From: Adineta steineri
Taxonomy: Eukaryota; Rotifera; Eurotatoria; Adinetida; Adinetidae
Reading direction: 5' to 3'
NCBI GenBank assembly: GCA_905250115.1
Contig: CAJNOI010000128.1
Span: forward strand, 90,394-154,393
DNA: 64,000 bases
The notes beneath the pieces are model-generated. The model was not told the origin of the DNA, did not search any database, and worked only from the letters and a program-made list of their open reading frames with translations. Of this stretch, positions 26,660 through 39,100 are shown in pieces (positions within the stretch are counted from its first letter, which is position 1; each line of letters opens with the position of its first letter). The translations under genes and the position numbers were made by a program.

Positions 26660-29458
26660 ATGTTAAATCAAACTGTTACCAGCTTCGTTACCTTACCGGT
26701 AGAACTTGTCTACCGAATTCGGGATTATCAATCGGACATCACTATCGTATGCTCAATGAGAAACGTATGTCAACGACTCAACAACATTGTAGACAGCTAT
26801 TATCGATATGAGGTAAACGTTTTTCTATCAGGATAGTCTAGTTTTTATCTATTGACTCTCAAATTATTTTTCATTCCTACGACTTCTATTTAAATACAAT
26901 GATTTGAATAAAGTATACATGAACAAACTATTTGTGTCTCAAAATAATTCATTTTATGTATTATCATAATATGAAAATGAGTTTCTTTTTCTTTTCTTTT
27001 CAACCACATATAAATATTTCACGTTTCAAACTATGTACGCTGCCATAAGCATAGAATGTTTCGATAAGAACGAGAAAAAAAACACACATCACATTGTTAG
27101 TTGTTTTTTACGTGGATCCAAACACTTTTTTAAAATACCATTTCGATAATAAAAATAAAATTTTAAAAGAAATTAAAGATTTTATAAAGTAGTTTACTTT
27201 TTTAGAAATAACGTTTCAGAAATTTTCTTGACAAACATCTCCAACAGGTGCTTCTCTGAGGGCACGAGCAACTGTAGATAAAGGTGCAAGTGACGATGTT
27301 GATGGATAGAAGAGTCATACATAACTACATACATATCACCAAGGTGGATTATTTCTTCGGGGAGTACAACTTCTAAAGCACATTTTCTTAAAGACGAAAT
27401 TTTGAGGATAATTTATTAAATTGAAAAGTCAAGAACAATTCCTAAGCAATATTTTTACAAACTATTATGCATTAATCAGAAACTTTTTATCTGATGCAAT
27501 TTTTCACATCATACTCTTAACTACTGTATAGCATCTAAACCCATAGAAATACTCACACTCATATTCATACAACCTTCAATCAAGTCACATCAACAGTCAT
27601 TTCATAGATCCTACCCCAAATTACATCGATCAACTATTCTGTCTCTTCATCTATACCGTGGCTTTACTTATATCTTTTCACCTAGACACTCACCACACTT
27701 GATCTCAATCGCGATAACATCGGAGATGCTGGAGCACAATACTTGGCTAAAGGATTACGACAGAACAGGGTAATTCTCATTTTCTCTTTATTTATGCCAT
27801 ATTTTCATCTAGACACTCACCACACTAAATCTTTACAACAATTCAATCGGAGATGTTGGAGCACAACATTTGGCTGATGTAATACAACACAATACGGTAA
27901 TTCACATTCTCTCTTCATCTATACTGTGTTTCTACCTCGACTTTTTCATCTAGGCACTCACATCAATAGACCTCGGATGTAATAAAATTGGACATGTTGG
28001 TGCAAAACATTTGGCTGATGGATTACGACGCAACACAGTAATTTTGATTTTGTCTTTCTCTACGCTATGTTTTTACCTCCACGTTTTCATCTAGGCACTT
28101 ATAACGCTAGAGCTCGGAATTAATGGAATCACACAAGTGGGAGTACAACATTTGGTTGAAGGATTAAGAGAAAACACAGTGATTTTCATTCTCTCTTTAT
28201 CTGTATTATACTTTTACCTCAACTTTTTCATCTAGACGGTCACCATATTAGGTCCGGGGAAGAATCAAATCAAAGAAGTTGGAGCAAAATATTTGGCTGA
28301 TGGATTAAGACACAACCTAGTAATTTCCATGCTTTCTTTATCTATATCGTATCTTTACTCTCACTTTTTCATTTAGGCACTCAGTACACTGTATCTCTTT
28401 GAAAGTGAAATTGGAGACGTTGGAGCACAACATTTGGGTGACGCATTACGACACAACATAGTAAGTGTTATTCTCTCTTCGTCCATATCGTTTCTTTACC
28501 TATACTTTTCTATCTAGACACTCATCACATTAAATCTCGAATCTAATCAAATCGGAAATATTGGAACAAAATATTTGGCTGATGGATTACGTCATAATAC
28601 AGTAATTCTCATTCTTTGTTTATCTATACGATCTGTTACGTTTTCATCTAGACACTAACTACACTATATCTCACACACAATGAAATCGGAGCTGTTGGAG
28701 CACAACATTTGACTGATGGTTTACGACACAACACAGTAATTCTCATTCTTTCTTTATGTAAAACATTTCTTTGCCTGCGTTTGCTCATTTAGACACTCAC
28801 TACATTGTATCTCCTTGGAAATGAAATCGAAGAAGTTGGGGCAAAACATTTAGCTGATGGATTACGAGAAAACACAGTAACTACTATTCTCTCTTCATCT
28901 ATACCATGCCTTTACCTCTACTTTCCCAGCTAGACAATCACCATACTAGATCTCGAAAATAATCAAATCGGAGATGTTGGAGCGCAACATTTGGCCGATG
29001 GGCTACAACATACATCAGTAGTTGTCATTCTCTTTTCATCTATGCTATGGCTTTATTTATATTTGTTCATGTAGGTGCTCACCGAACTCTATCTTCCTGG
29101 AAATGAAATTGGAGATGTTGGAGCACAACATTTGGCTAATGGATTACGACACAACACAGTAACTGTCATTTTCTATTCATCTATATCGTAATTTTATCTC
29201 AAGTATTCCATCTAGACACTCGTCACAGTAGATCTCACAAATAACCGTATCGGAGATGTTGGAGCACAACACTTGATTGATGCATTACAGTGTAATACAG
29301 TAATTACTATTCTTTATTCATCTATATCATACCTTTACTTCCACTGTTCCATATAGACACTCACTTGGCTAGAACTTTATAATAATCAAATCAGAGATGA
29401 CGCTACGAATATAATCAATGAATTGGTTGAACACAATGAAAGAGGAAGAGAACTGTGA
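26660..29458 (+). CDS. F-box plus 13 RI-type leucine-rich repeats, one exon per repeat
   Basis: Fourteen exons. Exon 1 (26660-26812, 51 codons) is F-box-like: VTLPVELVYRIRDY and MRNVCQRLNNIVDSYYRY. After an 873-base intron come thirteen exons starting at 27686, 27813, 27954, 28095, 28236, 28377, 28518, 28652, 28793, 28934, 29075, 29216 and 29357; twelve are exactly 84 bases, phase 0, and the last ends at a stop (29456-29458). Total 420 residues. Each exon encodes one 28-residue ribonuclease-inhibitor/NLR-type LRR of the pattern GDVGAQHLADGLRHNT preceded by a beta-strand segment. No NACHT domain is seen. Likely role: cytosolic protein-interaction scaffold, perhaps an SCF adaptor; substrate unknown. 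All repeats are open, so the gene looks functional. Missing middle exons cannot be excluded. Confidence 0.88.
27629..29458 (+). repeat. Tandem array of 141-base exon-plus-intron units
   Basis: Ten of twelve steps between successive LRR exon starts are exactly 141 bases (84-base exon plus 57-base intron); the exceptions are 127 (intron 43) and 134 (intron 50). The introns themselves are similar, of the form GTAATTCTCATTCTCTCTTC, then CTATA, CTTTACCT and TTTTCATCTAG. A copy of the intron tail also precedes the first LRR exon (27629-27685), so one unit has probably lost its exon. Confidence 0.9.
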
Positions 29459-30585
29459 ATGGTAATATGACATACATTTAGATGACGAATAAATAGCAGA
29501 TGATGATCATGCGAGTATTTTTCTTTTGTAATAGTTTTTATTGAAATAGTAAATAAAACTGCTTGTTGTTACATTGTATATGCATCGTGGTGATAGTGTT
29601 TGCTTACCATTTTTGATATATGACGATGGGAATGATACTACTCTGAAGAAATAATGAAGCTTCTAGGAAACTATGTTGTGACTATACAGTGCATGCGAAA
29701 CGAGACCGCGGTTCTATATAACTCTGAGAAATTCTTTCTTACAACATCTTTGAGATAGAGATTAGAATCGAGCATGTAGAACTTGAGACACGGTTCAAAT
29801 TGAAAAGGTATCAAATCTGTTGACTCTAGTTAGGACTAAGGATTTATAAGTATAACGTGCTTATTATCAGATTATCGTCAAGATTGCCTGAGAAATATGT
29901 AGCGAGTATGAAAACTTGATTTAATACTTTACTAAAAATATTTTGCTACATGAAATAGTATAAAAACTCGTGATGGTTGCTATGCAGCAGATAGAACACT
30001 TTTATTGAAATGTTGATAATTCTTAGAGACGGACGCAGCGATTGGCGATCCGACGATCGCAACTCCCCCTTGAAATTCTTTTTCTTAGTAAAAACCGTTA
30101 TAAAAGATGTTATACTACTTCAAAAACTGATTCTCCACCATGATCGCCGCCTCCTCCGATAAACGGTCATTGGTACTTCTATCGAATTTGAGAAAATCAT
30201 TCTACGTATTCAATAGTGAGGATAATCTAATAATTATTTTAGTTTGTTCTGTTTCTCGTGAGATTAAAACAAACTCTCTTACCAAAAATTCTAAGTGATT
30301 TCTTACGACTTCACAATCAGTACGCATACAATTTGAAGGTGTTACGTGTAACGCCATCTATATTTGATTAAATAACTATATATCTTAATATTTATTAAAA
30401 TCATTCATATGTTTTTTTCGAGAATAAAATTTTGTTAATTTTATCTATTTTAATTATCAAATCATAATAATATATTACAGTTGCTAAGCAATAATTAGTA
30501 TTAGGTATTTCTTGATGATTTATTGAATTTACATTAAATAGGAAAAAAAAGGAAAGAGATTGAACTAATCATTAAACGTAATATA
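29459..30585. other. Intergenic with a possible eroded hAT-like relic
   Basis: The segment at about 30028-30175 contains GC-rich blocks (GGCGATCCGACGATCGCAAC and ATGATCGCCGCCTCCTCCG) that resemble the ends of the hAT-like elements at 52.8 and 53.1 kb but without clean terminal repeats. The remaining sequence shows nothing. Confidence 0.35.
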
Positions 30586-31399
30586 ATGGTTGATGAAGCA
30601 CTTTCTAATTTTGGTTTATTTATTGATGATGAAAATAAAATTCGTTTAATCAATCCAGAACGTGTAACAGATTCGGCTGAGCTACGTGATGAATGCAAAG
30701 ATTTCATTGATAGTAAATTTTTTTGTTTTTAGTTAAATTTATATTTCAATTATTTATTAAGATGTATTGGAATTCAAAAAAATTGTCGATACATTAATTG
30801 AAAAAACTGAAGACTATTCAAAACAAGTGGAAGCAGCAAGACTTAGGGTAAGTTTAATTTCTATTACTAAATAAAATCGAAATCATAATTTTTATCATCG
30901 TACTAAATGGAATTATCTAATAAAGCACTACGATATAAATACAAAAATGAAGTGAAGCTTGTGCAGTATTAGTAGATTTCGATGATGATTAAGACGTAAA
31001 ATTCAACCATTTCCTATTTTCGAAAAATATTTTACAGCGCATACATTTTATTAATTTAATAGACATTATTTATGAAGATTTTACTTGTAAATTCTAGTCG
31101 ATTGGTGCTAAGAACATGTTAAAATCGGCTGCTAAATATCGAGAATTTGAAAAACAACAATTGCAATCGTTAATTAAAGAAAAAATGGTTGAACTTGAAC
31201 GGTATATTTTAAATATTTTTATGTAATTAATTGAATTCTATTGTTTTAAATAGTCTTCGAGCTGAACATGAATCATTACAAAAAAACTGAACGTGAACAA
31301 AATGAAAAAATGGAACAACTTTCATTAAAATCGTATGTGAATTAGTTTTTAATTTTCTATTGAATTTACTTAAAATATTTATTTAATTTTAGAGCATAA
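30586..31399 (+). CDS. IFT20: IFT20, intraflagellar transport complex B subunit
   Basis: Exons 30586-30712, 30762-30847, 31098-31201, 31254-31332, 31393-31399; 133 residues if one A is removed from the run of seven at 31280-31286, against 132 in human IFT20. Conserved features are the N-terminal [18 protein letters not shown] segment, the [11 protein letters not shown] motif, then a coiled coil ([20 protein letters not shown]). IFT20 works at the Golgi and cilium base, delivering membrane cargo for ciliary assembly. As written, the A run shifts frame and cuts about 20 C-terminal residues; the correct frame continues without stops to a proper splice site, so I treat it as a homopolymer error or a recent lesion. 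The tectonic gene starts 72 bases downstream. Confidence 0.9.
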
Positions 31400-31471
31400 A
31401 TAAATTGTTCTTGTTTTTATTCATATTCTATCATTTTTTGTCTGTGTCTCTATTGTAAAATAAAATTTTAG

Positions 31472-34400
31472 ATGTATATTATCATTAATATATTATTGTT
31501 ATTATTATTTCTAACAACTGTTCAATGTCAAAATCAAATAATTAATTCGAGTAAATAGAAAAATAAGTATTTCATTTTGTTTTATACACACTAGTTCTTT
31601 TTTTTAGATATCGAAAAATGTTCATGTGATCTGACTAATGGCTCATGTGATGCATTATGTTGTTGCGATACAGATTGTTCAACGGATGATTTGATTAAAT
31701 TTAGTTGTTCTACAATACAAAATAATAATAAGTATGTTGCACCGTATTTATTCGAAGAAGAAACAAGTTATTCGTTGACAGTTGAATTAATTTCGACTTT
31801 TCAGTTTTAGTTGAGTAATATAGTAGTTGATTACAGTCAGAACTAAAATCTGAGAAATTTAATTAATTCAAAGGGGAAACTACTTTTCGTAGGGTGCGGG
31901 TGTCGGCGTTGGTGAGGGCGTGAGCCTTGTTCATATCTATCATCCACACCCACACCCCCACACTCCATACCTACATCCACATCCATACTCACATCCATCT
32001 TACTTTTTTTTGTTACGATCTTCTGTAAAACAGTATTTCTAAACATCCGTAATAACCTTCAAAAATAAAATTTATTCCCGTACTCTCGGCATAAATCTCT
32101 AAAACAAGTAACTTTTACAGACTCCTATGAAAAATCGTCAAAAAAAAAATTGATTCTGAACTCCTGGTCATGCTGTCAAATGTTCGTAATAGGTGGTACG
32201 AAACGTAGTTTATCCGTTAAAAGTGTCTGATTATTTTTTTAATAAAATCGAATATATCTGATCTTTAGAACTCACTATAGTAAATGTAAATTTTTGAGAC
32301 ACTAAAGAAGAGAATCGATAAAATTAATGACCATGAAGAAAAAAAGTTTCAATGTATTGTATTATTTAGATTGAAATCTACTGGCCACTCTACATGTTTC
32401 AAAGATTTACCAATATACAAATCAAATTCTCCATATGCTATACAGAAAAAAGATAATCTAATTTGTATTGATCATGAACAAGGTTTGTCTTTATATCTTT
32501 AAAATAATCTACATAATTATATTTTATATAGATATAGATTATTCAAATTATGAACAATTAATAAATGAAAACGTGAATTTAGTTAGGCGTTCACGCTCAA
32601 TCAATATAGATAATAGTGTTTCATCATCAATTGGAACACCATTTACTTTAGATAATTATAAAGTAAAATATTTTCTAGAGTTTAACTATTGAAATAAATA
32701 TAAATAGTTATTCGTTTTTATAGGAATAACTATGTGTCTGAGTAGATCAATCTAGAATTTGTTTTCGAGTTGTATTTTTTTACTGTTGAGTGTAATGGTA
32801 CTTTGAACAGCTTCTAATAATATAGTTACTACTTTTTTTTGTACTCATATCTATTGCTTAGATTAATCATTGTACTATTTTCTCATGACTGATAGCAGCT
32901 GATAGTACTAACAGAGATGGGCAACTCCGGGGATAAGCTACTCCAACTCCAGATAAAAAAGCGTCAACTCCGGAGTTGAAGTTGCCCATCTCTGAGTACT
33001 AAGTAAACGAGAAAATCTCTATGCTATTGATTTTTTATTTACTACAACGACATTATTAAAAATAATCCTAACAAAGATAAGGTCTCTTCTATCATTAAAT
33101 AATTGACAATACAATTTCTATTACTGAGCATTGTTATATCGATAACGATCTTAATAAAGAAATTGTAGTATCATATGCGGATTATCAACTGATATTATTT
33201 CATCATAAATGTTCTTAAATAGTCTAACCTCAAAACCATCGAATAACTTTTCTGAGTTTCGAATAGACCTGTTTTGTAGATTCTACGACACAATAATTCT
33301 TCGTACATTGTATTCGATGAGCATTCACTATTCTCTCATGTTAAATTTTTTATGTCATAGTTGAATAGCTATCTATAAGTTAAAATAAGAAAAAATATTT
33401 TCATTCTGAATATTATAGTTAGGTACTTCAGTATTCCGATTCATACCAGGAAGTAGTACGACAAGTTATTATTCACTTCCAATAAAAATTTTCAATAGTC
33501 AAACATGCTCGGGATTTCAACCCATAAGTACGTATGATTATTGTTTATCTTCAATTTATCGCGTATTTTTTATTCGCTTAGCATATTTGAATAATTTTGT
33601 ATCAACTTGTACTCAGCCAATAACTCAACCAACATGTCTCAACGGACTTGATGCTATGAAATATGGTAATTTTTGTTTAATTACGGTATATAAATAACAT
33701 ATATATATATATATGTATTTGATAATTTTTTTCTACTTTTTCTAGAATCCATCGACGCTCATCAGTATTTATTTGTTCGTTTTATTTTATATATCTATCT
33801 TGATTTTTATTTTAATTAGATACTCCTCCCACTTACATTTGCTGTAGCGCGAATTCAAGTGTTACTACAACTTATGCTTCGCCTGCATGTACTAATGCAC
33901 TTGCAACTGTAAGATCTTCACAATACATATTAAAATTTATTATTTCTATGATATTTTAGTTAGATATCAAAATTTATTATTCAAATCCAACTGGAATAAT
34001 GAATTGTACTATTGGTTTGACTACTATTGCCAGTTCAAGCACCCCAATATCGCAAACAACATCTGTTACTTTTATTGAAGTAAAAATTATCAGAATAGAT
34101 TTGTAAATAACAATATTTTTTAAACTATTCTATATCAGATTGGATCATCAAATTCAAGCACAACTCGAAGTGGAAATCCAGGTTATTTTCAAGGAGCTCC
34201 TGTTATAGCACGTACTTCGAATGGATCTAGTTATACGTGAGAACTAAATTATATTTATTTTTATAAAGCAAACGAAAATATGTTTTTCTTTTCTAAAGTA
34301 CATCAGCTTTGAGTATTCCTCAGGCATCATCAACAGATGGAACTTGTTCTAGTACAGCTCGTACAACGATTCGTTTTGGACAAAATATCCAATCAACATG

Positions 34401-35770
34401 TCTATTTGGGTAAACTATATAGTCTTATTCTTTAGTTTTACAAGGATTTCGAGTATAATAGGCTATGATTTGTTTTTTTGAAAATCTCATAAACTACAAT
34501 AGTAGATTGGTAGTGCTGTAAGAAAGATTTAGATGTTAAGAACGCTTAGCTCGATGTATGAATCTATGATGTAGGTCAAGTAGTACGATTTTGCTTCGTG
34601 GAATAAATCTCATTCGATCCGATAGTTTTGCATTCAAACTCAGATTTAGTTGGTTAAAATACCTTTGTCTTCGAATCTTTTCTATATGCCCAACATGTTC
34701 AATAATGTTAGTTTATTATATAGACCGCTCCGAAAACACATCTTTCGTTCTATTACATTAGCAGTAGAAGTTGTTATATGTGCTTGAGTAATTTCATCAG
34801 CATATACTTCGCTATCAAAGCTAACTAGAGTTCTTCAAATATACAATTTTTAGATTCTAATATCCTTTGATAACAGTACTAACTATTGGGCTCGTCAATA
34901 TATTATGAAAAAATTAGTTTTTACTGAAGAATAACTATTACTGAAGACTTGATGTAATTTTTATATTTATATTGCAAACGTTTTTGCATGTCAATTGTCT
35001 CGATTAAAATTGATGTACAATGTATTCTATCAATCGTTATACAATAATCTGAAATACAAAACTTCACAGTAAATAATACAAAAATTTTATTGAAGTTTAA
35101 AAGTTTAGTACTAAGAATATATATATATTTCTATTAAAAGAAAATTTATAATTTGTATGATATTCATAGATCAAACAGTACTTTAATCTGTCCGAATGTT
35201 ACCGATCCGACAACTGTATTTTGGGCCTTCAGTTCTTTTAACATTTCTATCGCTGCTCGTGGCAATTCAGATCCATCAAATCTTTCTGATAATTGGCTAC
35301 CTATTATATTTTGTACATCTCAAATTGGATCTTCCAGTGGAGCTGTATGCCAAAATGGTTCTATGCCAAATATATCTCCAAGTTCATGTTATACAAGATT
35401 AGATATTCAAATAGCTTACGCTAATATTGGTGCTGTTACTAATCCACAACCGATCTTAGGTGCAGTTATATTTCATTATCAAAGTGTTGTAAGTAAAAAA
35501 TGTATACATCATCTATTTTATGTATTTATTTTCTAACTATAGAATCTAAATACTACAACAACATTACCTGCACCATTATTATTTACTCATACAATTACAT
35601 TTCAAGATATATCAAATGCACCTGCTACGGAAGGAGATCATATACCTCGACCTAATACACGTTTAGTAGGAGATTTCTTTTATCCATTTTCTCTTAGTCA
35701 TGGAACTAATTCTATTTCATTCTCATTATTTGTTTATCTTTTAATTACGTTTCTTATTTTTCTTATGTAG
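31472..35770 (+). CDS. TCTN: Tectonic family protein of the ciliary transition zone
   Basis: Twelve exons: 31472-31550, 31608-31731, 32370-32482, 32532-32662, 33419-33527, 33582-33665, 33820-33908, 33960-34079, 34139-34236, 34299-34409, 35170-35488, 35543-35770; 534 residues. It begins with a signal peptide (IIINILLLLLFLTTVQCQ), followed by the family's Cys cluster (CSCDLTNGSCDALCCCDTDC), a central beta-rich region with further cysteines, the TTIRFGQNIQSTCLFG segment, and the C-terminal HTITFQDISNAP and VGDFFYPF motifs, ending in a hydrophobic tail (SLFVYLLITFLIFLM). Tectonics act in the MKS/B9 complex at the transition zone. The family has one to three members in animals; which paralogue this is cannot be decided by eye. 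Intron 2 holds a telomere-like hairpin and intron 4 a hAT-like miniature element. A 3' splice-like TTTTAG abuts the ATG. Confidence 0.9.
31891..31998. repeat. Telomere-like hairpin element, copy 2 (tectonic intron 2)
   Basis: The left G-rich arm (AGGGTGCGGGTGTCGGCG) faces an extended C-rich arm (CCACACCCACACCCCCACAC) about 40 bases on. The C-rich arm is longer than in the other copies. Confidence 0.6.
32912..32994. mobile_element. hAT-like miniature element with perfect 8-base target duplication
   Basis: An 83-base element with terminal inverted repeats CAGAGATGGGCAACTCCGG / GTTGCCCATCTCTG, bordered on both sides by AGTACTAA (32904-32911 and 32995-33002). Eight-base duplications and CAG..CTG ends are typical of hAT transposons. 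It has no coding capacity and lies in tectonic intron 4. Confidence 0.88.
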
Positions 35771-37195
35771 TTATTTTAATTTTTACTAGAATAAATCTCT
35801 TATGTTTGTGTGTAACACGGAAAATATAATATATATTCTTTTCTTTACAATGAACTCGAATATGAACAAGTGGGAATCAGTATATTTCAAAAAAAATCTT
35901 TATAATACTGTTCGATTTAAAGACAAAGATTTGTTTCTCAACAAAATAATTAAGCATGTGGTATAGACGACTGAGAAATGAAACAGATGGTTGCCATTGT
36001 GTGTTACAATTGTTTCGAGAATAAAAAGTTACAGAATAGTGGTGGAAACGTCGGAGTGCAGCTGATTTTGCATAAGAATCTGTTCGTATCCCATCTAGCC
36101 TTTTTTTTGATCGGTTGAATATTCAAGGGGAGGTTATTGTTTCAAGAATGGAAATCGGCTTTTCTTCCCGTATTTTCACGGAAAGAATAAAAGTTAAAAA
36201 AGAAGAAGGAGAACATTGTCATAATTTACTATTTAGTTTGTATCACTTTTTTATTCACTGTGAAATTACTTAAGATAAAAGTCTAATTCGTTTACACCAT
36301 CTTCAGTAATAAGTAACAAGGCATTAATGGAATATGAAATGCTAGAGAAACAAGATTAAATGTATCACTATCAAATGTGACATAATAAAAAGTACTTAGT
36401 AAACCTTGATGCAACTAGAGCACAGCTAGCATTTGTAAAATCTATGTATATGTTGCTTCTAGTATCTAACTACAATCATATGATGGAACAAGTACGTCCG
36501 CAGTAGAATTCCAGAAACATATATTACTACCGTTATGGTTTAGATAGTTGATGAAGATTGACGCTAAAAATATGACAAGCGCAACTAAATTTTATGAAAC
36601 AATAGTATTTTACATCTGATAGAGACGTTTTTCTAAGGAAGGAAACAAGGCAATATAAACACAATCATAATGCTGATCAAACTCATATCTGATATATGTG
36701 AGCTTCTCTGTAAGATTCAATATACAAAACACAACAGAAGAACCCATTCTCTCTTGGTACGAATTAATAGTTAAAAAGATCTACAATTAAACATTATCAT
36801 ATTTCGAGTTTTTTTCTATCGAGAAGAATCCAGAAATCTAGAAGAGAAATTATTTTTCGACTGCATTGAACTGTTAAGAGCAGCGGAAACTTTTATTTTA
36901 CTAAAATCTTTTAAATAAAATTTACAGCAAAATATATATCGTAATAGATTACTCATAATTTTATACTATAAAAAAATATTTTAATATAACCATTAGGGCA
37001 ACTGGTATTGCCATACAAACCATTACAATAATTGCAACAAACGAAAATGATTTTGAAACAATTTTATAGATAAATACTTTTGAACCAGTTATTTGATAAT
37101 AAAAATTGAAATAGCTACCTTCAAGGTGGATGTGGGTGTCGGTATAGATTTAAGTATAGTCTATGTAGTATCCACACCTGCAGCCTTATGTACTT
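35771..37195. other. Intergenic between tectonic and C1GALT1 (convergent 3' ends)
   Basis: About 1.4 kb of AT-rich sequence with 3' UTRs of two convergent genes expected at its ends. It includes telomere-like hairpin copy 3 (37124-37180). No other exon was found. Confidence 0.5.
37124..37180. repeat. Telomere-like hairpin element, copy 3
   Basis: Arms GGTGGATGTGGGTGTCGG and TATCCACACCTG with inner complementary TATAGAT/TATAGTC stretches. The most degraded copy, 15 bases beyond the C1GALT1 stop codon. Confidence 0.5.
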
Positions 37196-38278
37196 TTATC
37201 TTGCACTTCCAAATCGATACCACATTGAGTCAATTAAATATTGTTCATTCCAAGGAACGTAGTGGAATGATATTACATCTGCACTGCAGCATTCGTAACT
37301 CTTTGAAAACGATCAATTAACTTTATTGTTAAAAAACGAAAAAAAAAGTATACTCACAGTTACAGGCCAACGTGCTGCTCTCTGCTTATACCATTCTGGT
37401 ATAGGACCGACGAAATGACTATAGAAGTTTAGAGGGTGAAAGCGTTCACGATTTTTTTCATCGCGCGAGTTGCCCATGTACACACCTTCACTACGAAGAC
37501 ATGCACGAATTTCGATATCTTCATCACCTTCATATTTGCGACACATTGTATTAGGTTTTTGATGACCTTGATTGAAACGTTTCAGTGCTTCTCGACTTAA
37601 TACATAGGAAGCACCGCCCTGGAGATAGCCTTTAATCTAGCAAACAGACATTTAGAAAAATGTATTTAAATGATCAAATGTGATTCCCATTTGACTGTTC
37701 TCACATTTAATCTAACAAAAAAAACATTGATAAATTATAAAGACTGATGAATTAATTTCATAAAAATACTGAATTATCAAAATACATACCTTCGAAACCC
37801 ATCCGAATGAGACCGGTTTAGAGGTGTTCTGTTTGCTCAAAAATGTCTTCATATTTTCCATAAAAATATAAGTATCATCATCAGCTTTGACGAACCAATC
37901 GAAGTTATTGAAGTGATATTCATATGCATATTGTAACGCTAAAACGACTTTTTGCGTTAAATGCTCGTAGCCAGGTGTAATATTGGCAATCGGTGCTATA
38001 GGTAAGCCTTGAGTATTATTCGATGATTCTGTGATAAAAAATAGACCATCGCATCGTCGACCCCAAGTAGACTGTACTGCTCGTGTTCGAGTATCAAAAT
38101 ATTTTGGTGCGGTAAGAACTAAACAAAGGACACGAACTTGAGCAGGATTGTTTTGAAAGCGAGAGAATGTTGTATGGTTGAAAGAAATTCGGTGGATGCC
38201 TATCATGAAACCGAATGTCACACATGTTATGATTACGAGAGTGACTGCTTTGAAGAAATCCTTCCGTAAAAATGCCAT
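37196..38278 (-). CDS. C1GALT1: Core-1 beta-1,3-galactosyltransferase (T-synthase) like
   Basis: Exons 38278-37790, 37636-37358 and 37300-37196, all joined in phase 0; 290 residues against roughly 360 in vertebrates. The protein has a short cytoplasmic tail, a type II anchor (AVTLVIITCVTFGFMIGIH), then the GT31 fold: VLCLVLTAPKYFDTRTRAVQ, STWGRRCD, the metal-binding DDD in WFVKADDDTYIFMENM, GGASYVLSREAL, the EDIEIRACL acidic motif, and ECCSADVISFHYV near the C-terminus. Enzymes of this family add galactose to O-linked GalNAc in the Golgi to make core 1 (T antigen), using UDP-Gal and manganese. All catalytic motifs are present. The stalk is short and the C-terminus ends soon after the FHYV motif, as in many invertebrate paralogues. 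Confidence 0.9.
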
Positions 38279-38355
38279 ATAACAATCAATAATAAACAGT
38301 GGAGTTGATTAGAATTCGACTTTTTTCCTAAAAAACAATCGTACATGTAAAATGT

Positions 38356-38403
38356 GAAGGGTGTAGGTGTGGGTATTGTATTCATTCTACACCTACACCC
38401 TCA
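38356..38403. repeat. Telomere-like hairpin element, copy 4
   Basis: The cleanest copy: GAAGGGTGTAGGTGTGGGT pairs with TCTACACCTACACCCTCA, leaving about 12 unpaired bases. Confidence 0.7.
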
Positions 38404-39000
38404 GTTTAGAATAATGACAGAACATTCGAAAACAAACTTATGAAAACACTTTGAAGAAACCGTTGTTATTTCCTGCTTAAAATAAATTCTGAATCACTGT
38501 TTTTGCATAATAATGGGAAGACGTATTGAACTATCAGTCAGAAACAAATAATCTTCAATTACCTTTGTAAAAATACGTAGTAAGTATTTGATTATTGGAA
38601 TAAATATTACCAGATCTAGCATATCAAAAATATGTTGATTTTATTTTTTTCAAAAACAAGAAAAAGCCGATGTACTTTCTTATTTATACGCGTTTTTTTT
38701 TGTCGTAGAATCACATTGATTCATGTGAAATAACGAAAGAAAGAAATGATCCTTCGAATAAAACTAATTTCAATGGAAGAAAATATACTGAAGAGCAGAT
38801 AGTATGACCATAATTGATGTGCAGCATCTTGAAGAGTGATCATTCTTTATAGTACTTTTTGTCTTTCTTTCAATGTAATAACTTGTAATGCGAATAGAAA
38901 TGCACACAAAAAGTTAATATATATGAAAAAAAAACTATTAAAATACGATGCGAATAATAATATATCATTGCATTTAAAACATAGCTCTTCTTAAATCATA

Positions 39001-39100
39001 NNNNNNNNNNNNNNNNNNNNNNNNNNNNNNNNNNNNNNNNNNNNNNNNNNNNNNNNNNNNNNNNNNNNNNNNNNNNNNNNNNNNNNNNNNNNNNNNNNNN
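39001..39100. other. Assembly gap of 100 N
   Basis: Exactly 100 unresolved bases, the usual size for a gap of unknown length. Order and distance across it are therefore uncertain. Confidence 0.99.

Noticed and set aside
26813-27685. Additional coding exons between the F-box and the first LRR
   Set aside because: I could not find an exon with frame, splice sites and family similarity; only a leftover intron tail is visible before the first LRR exon.
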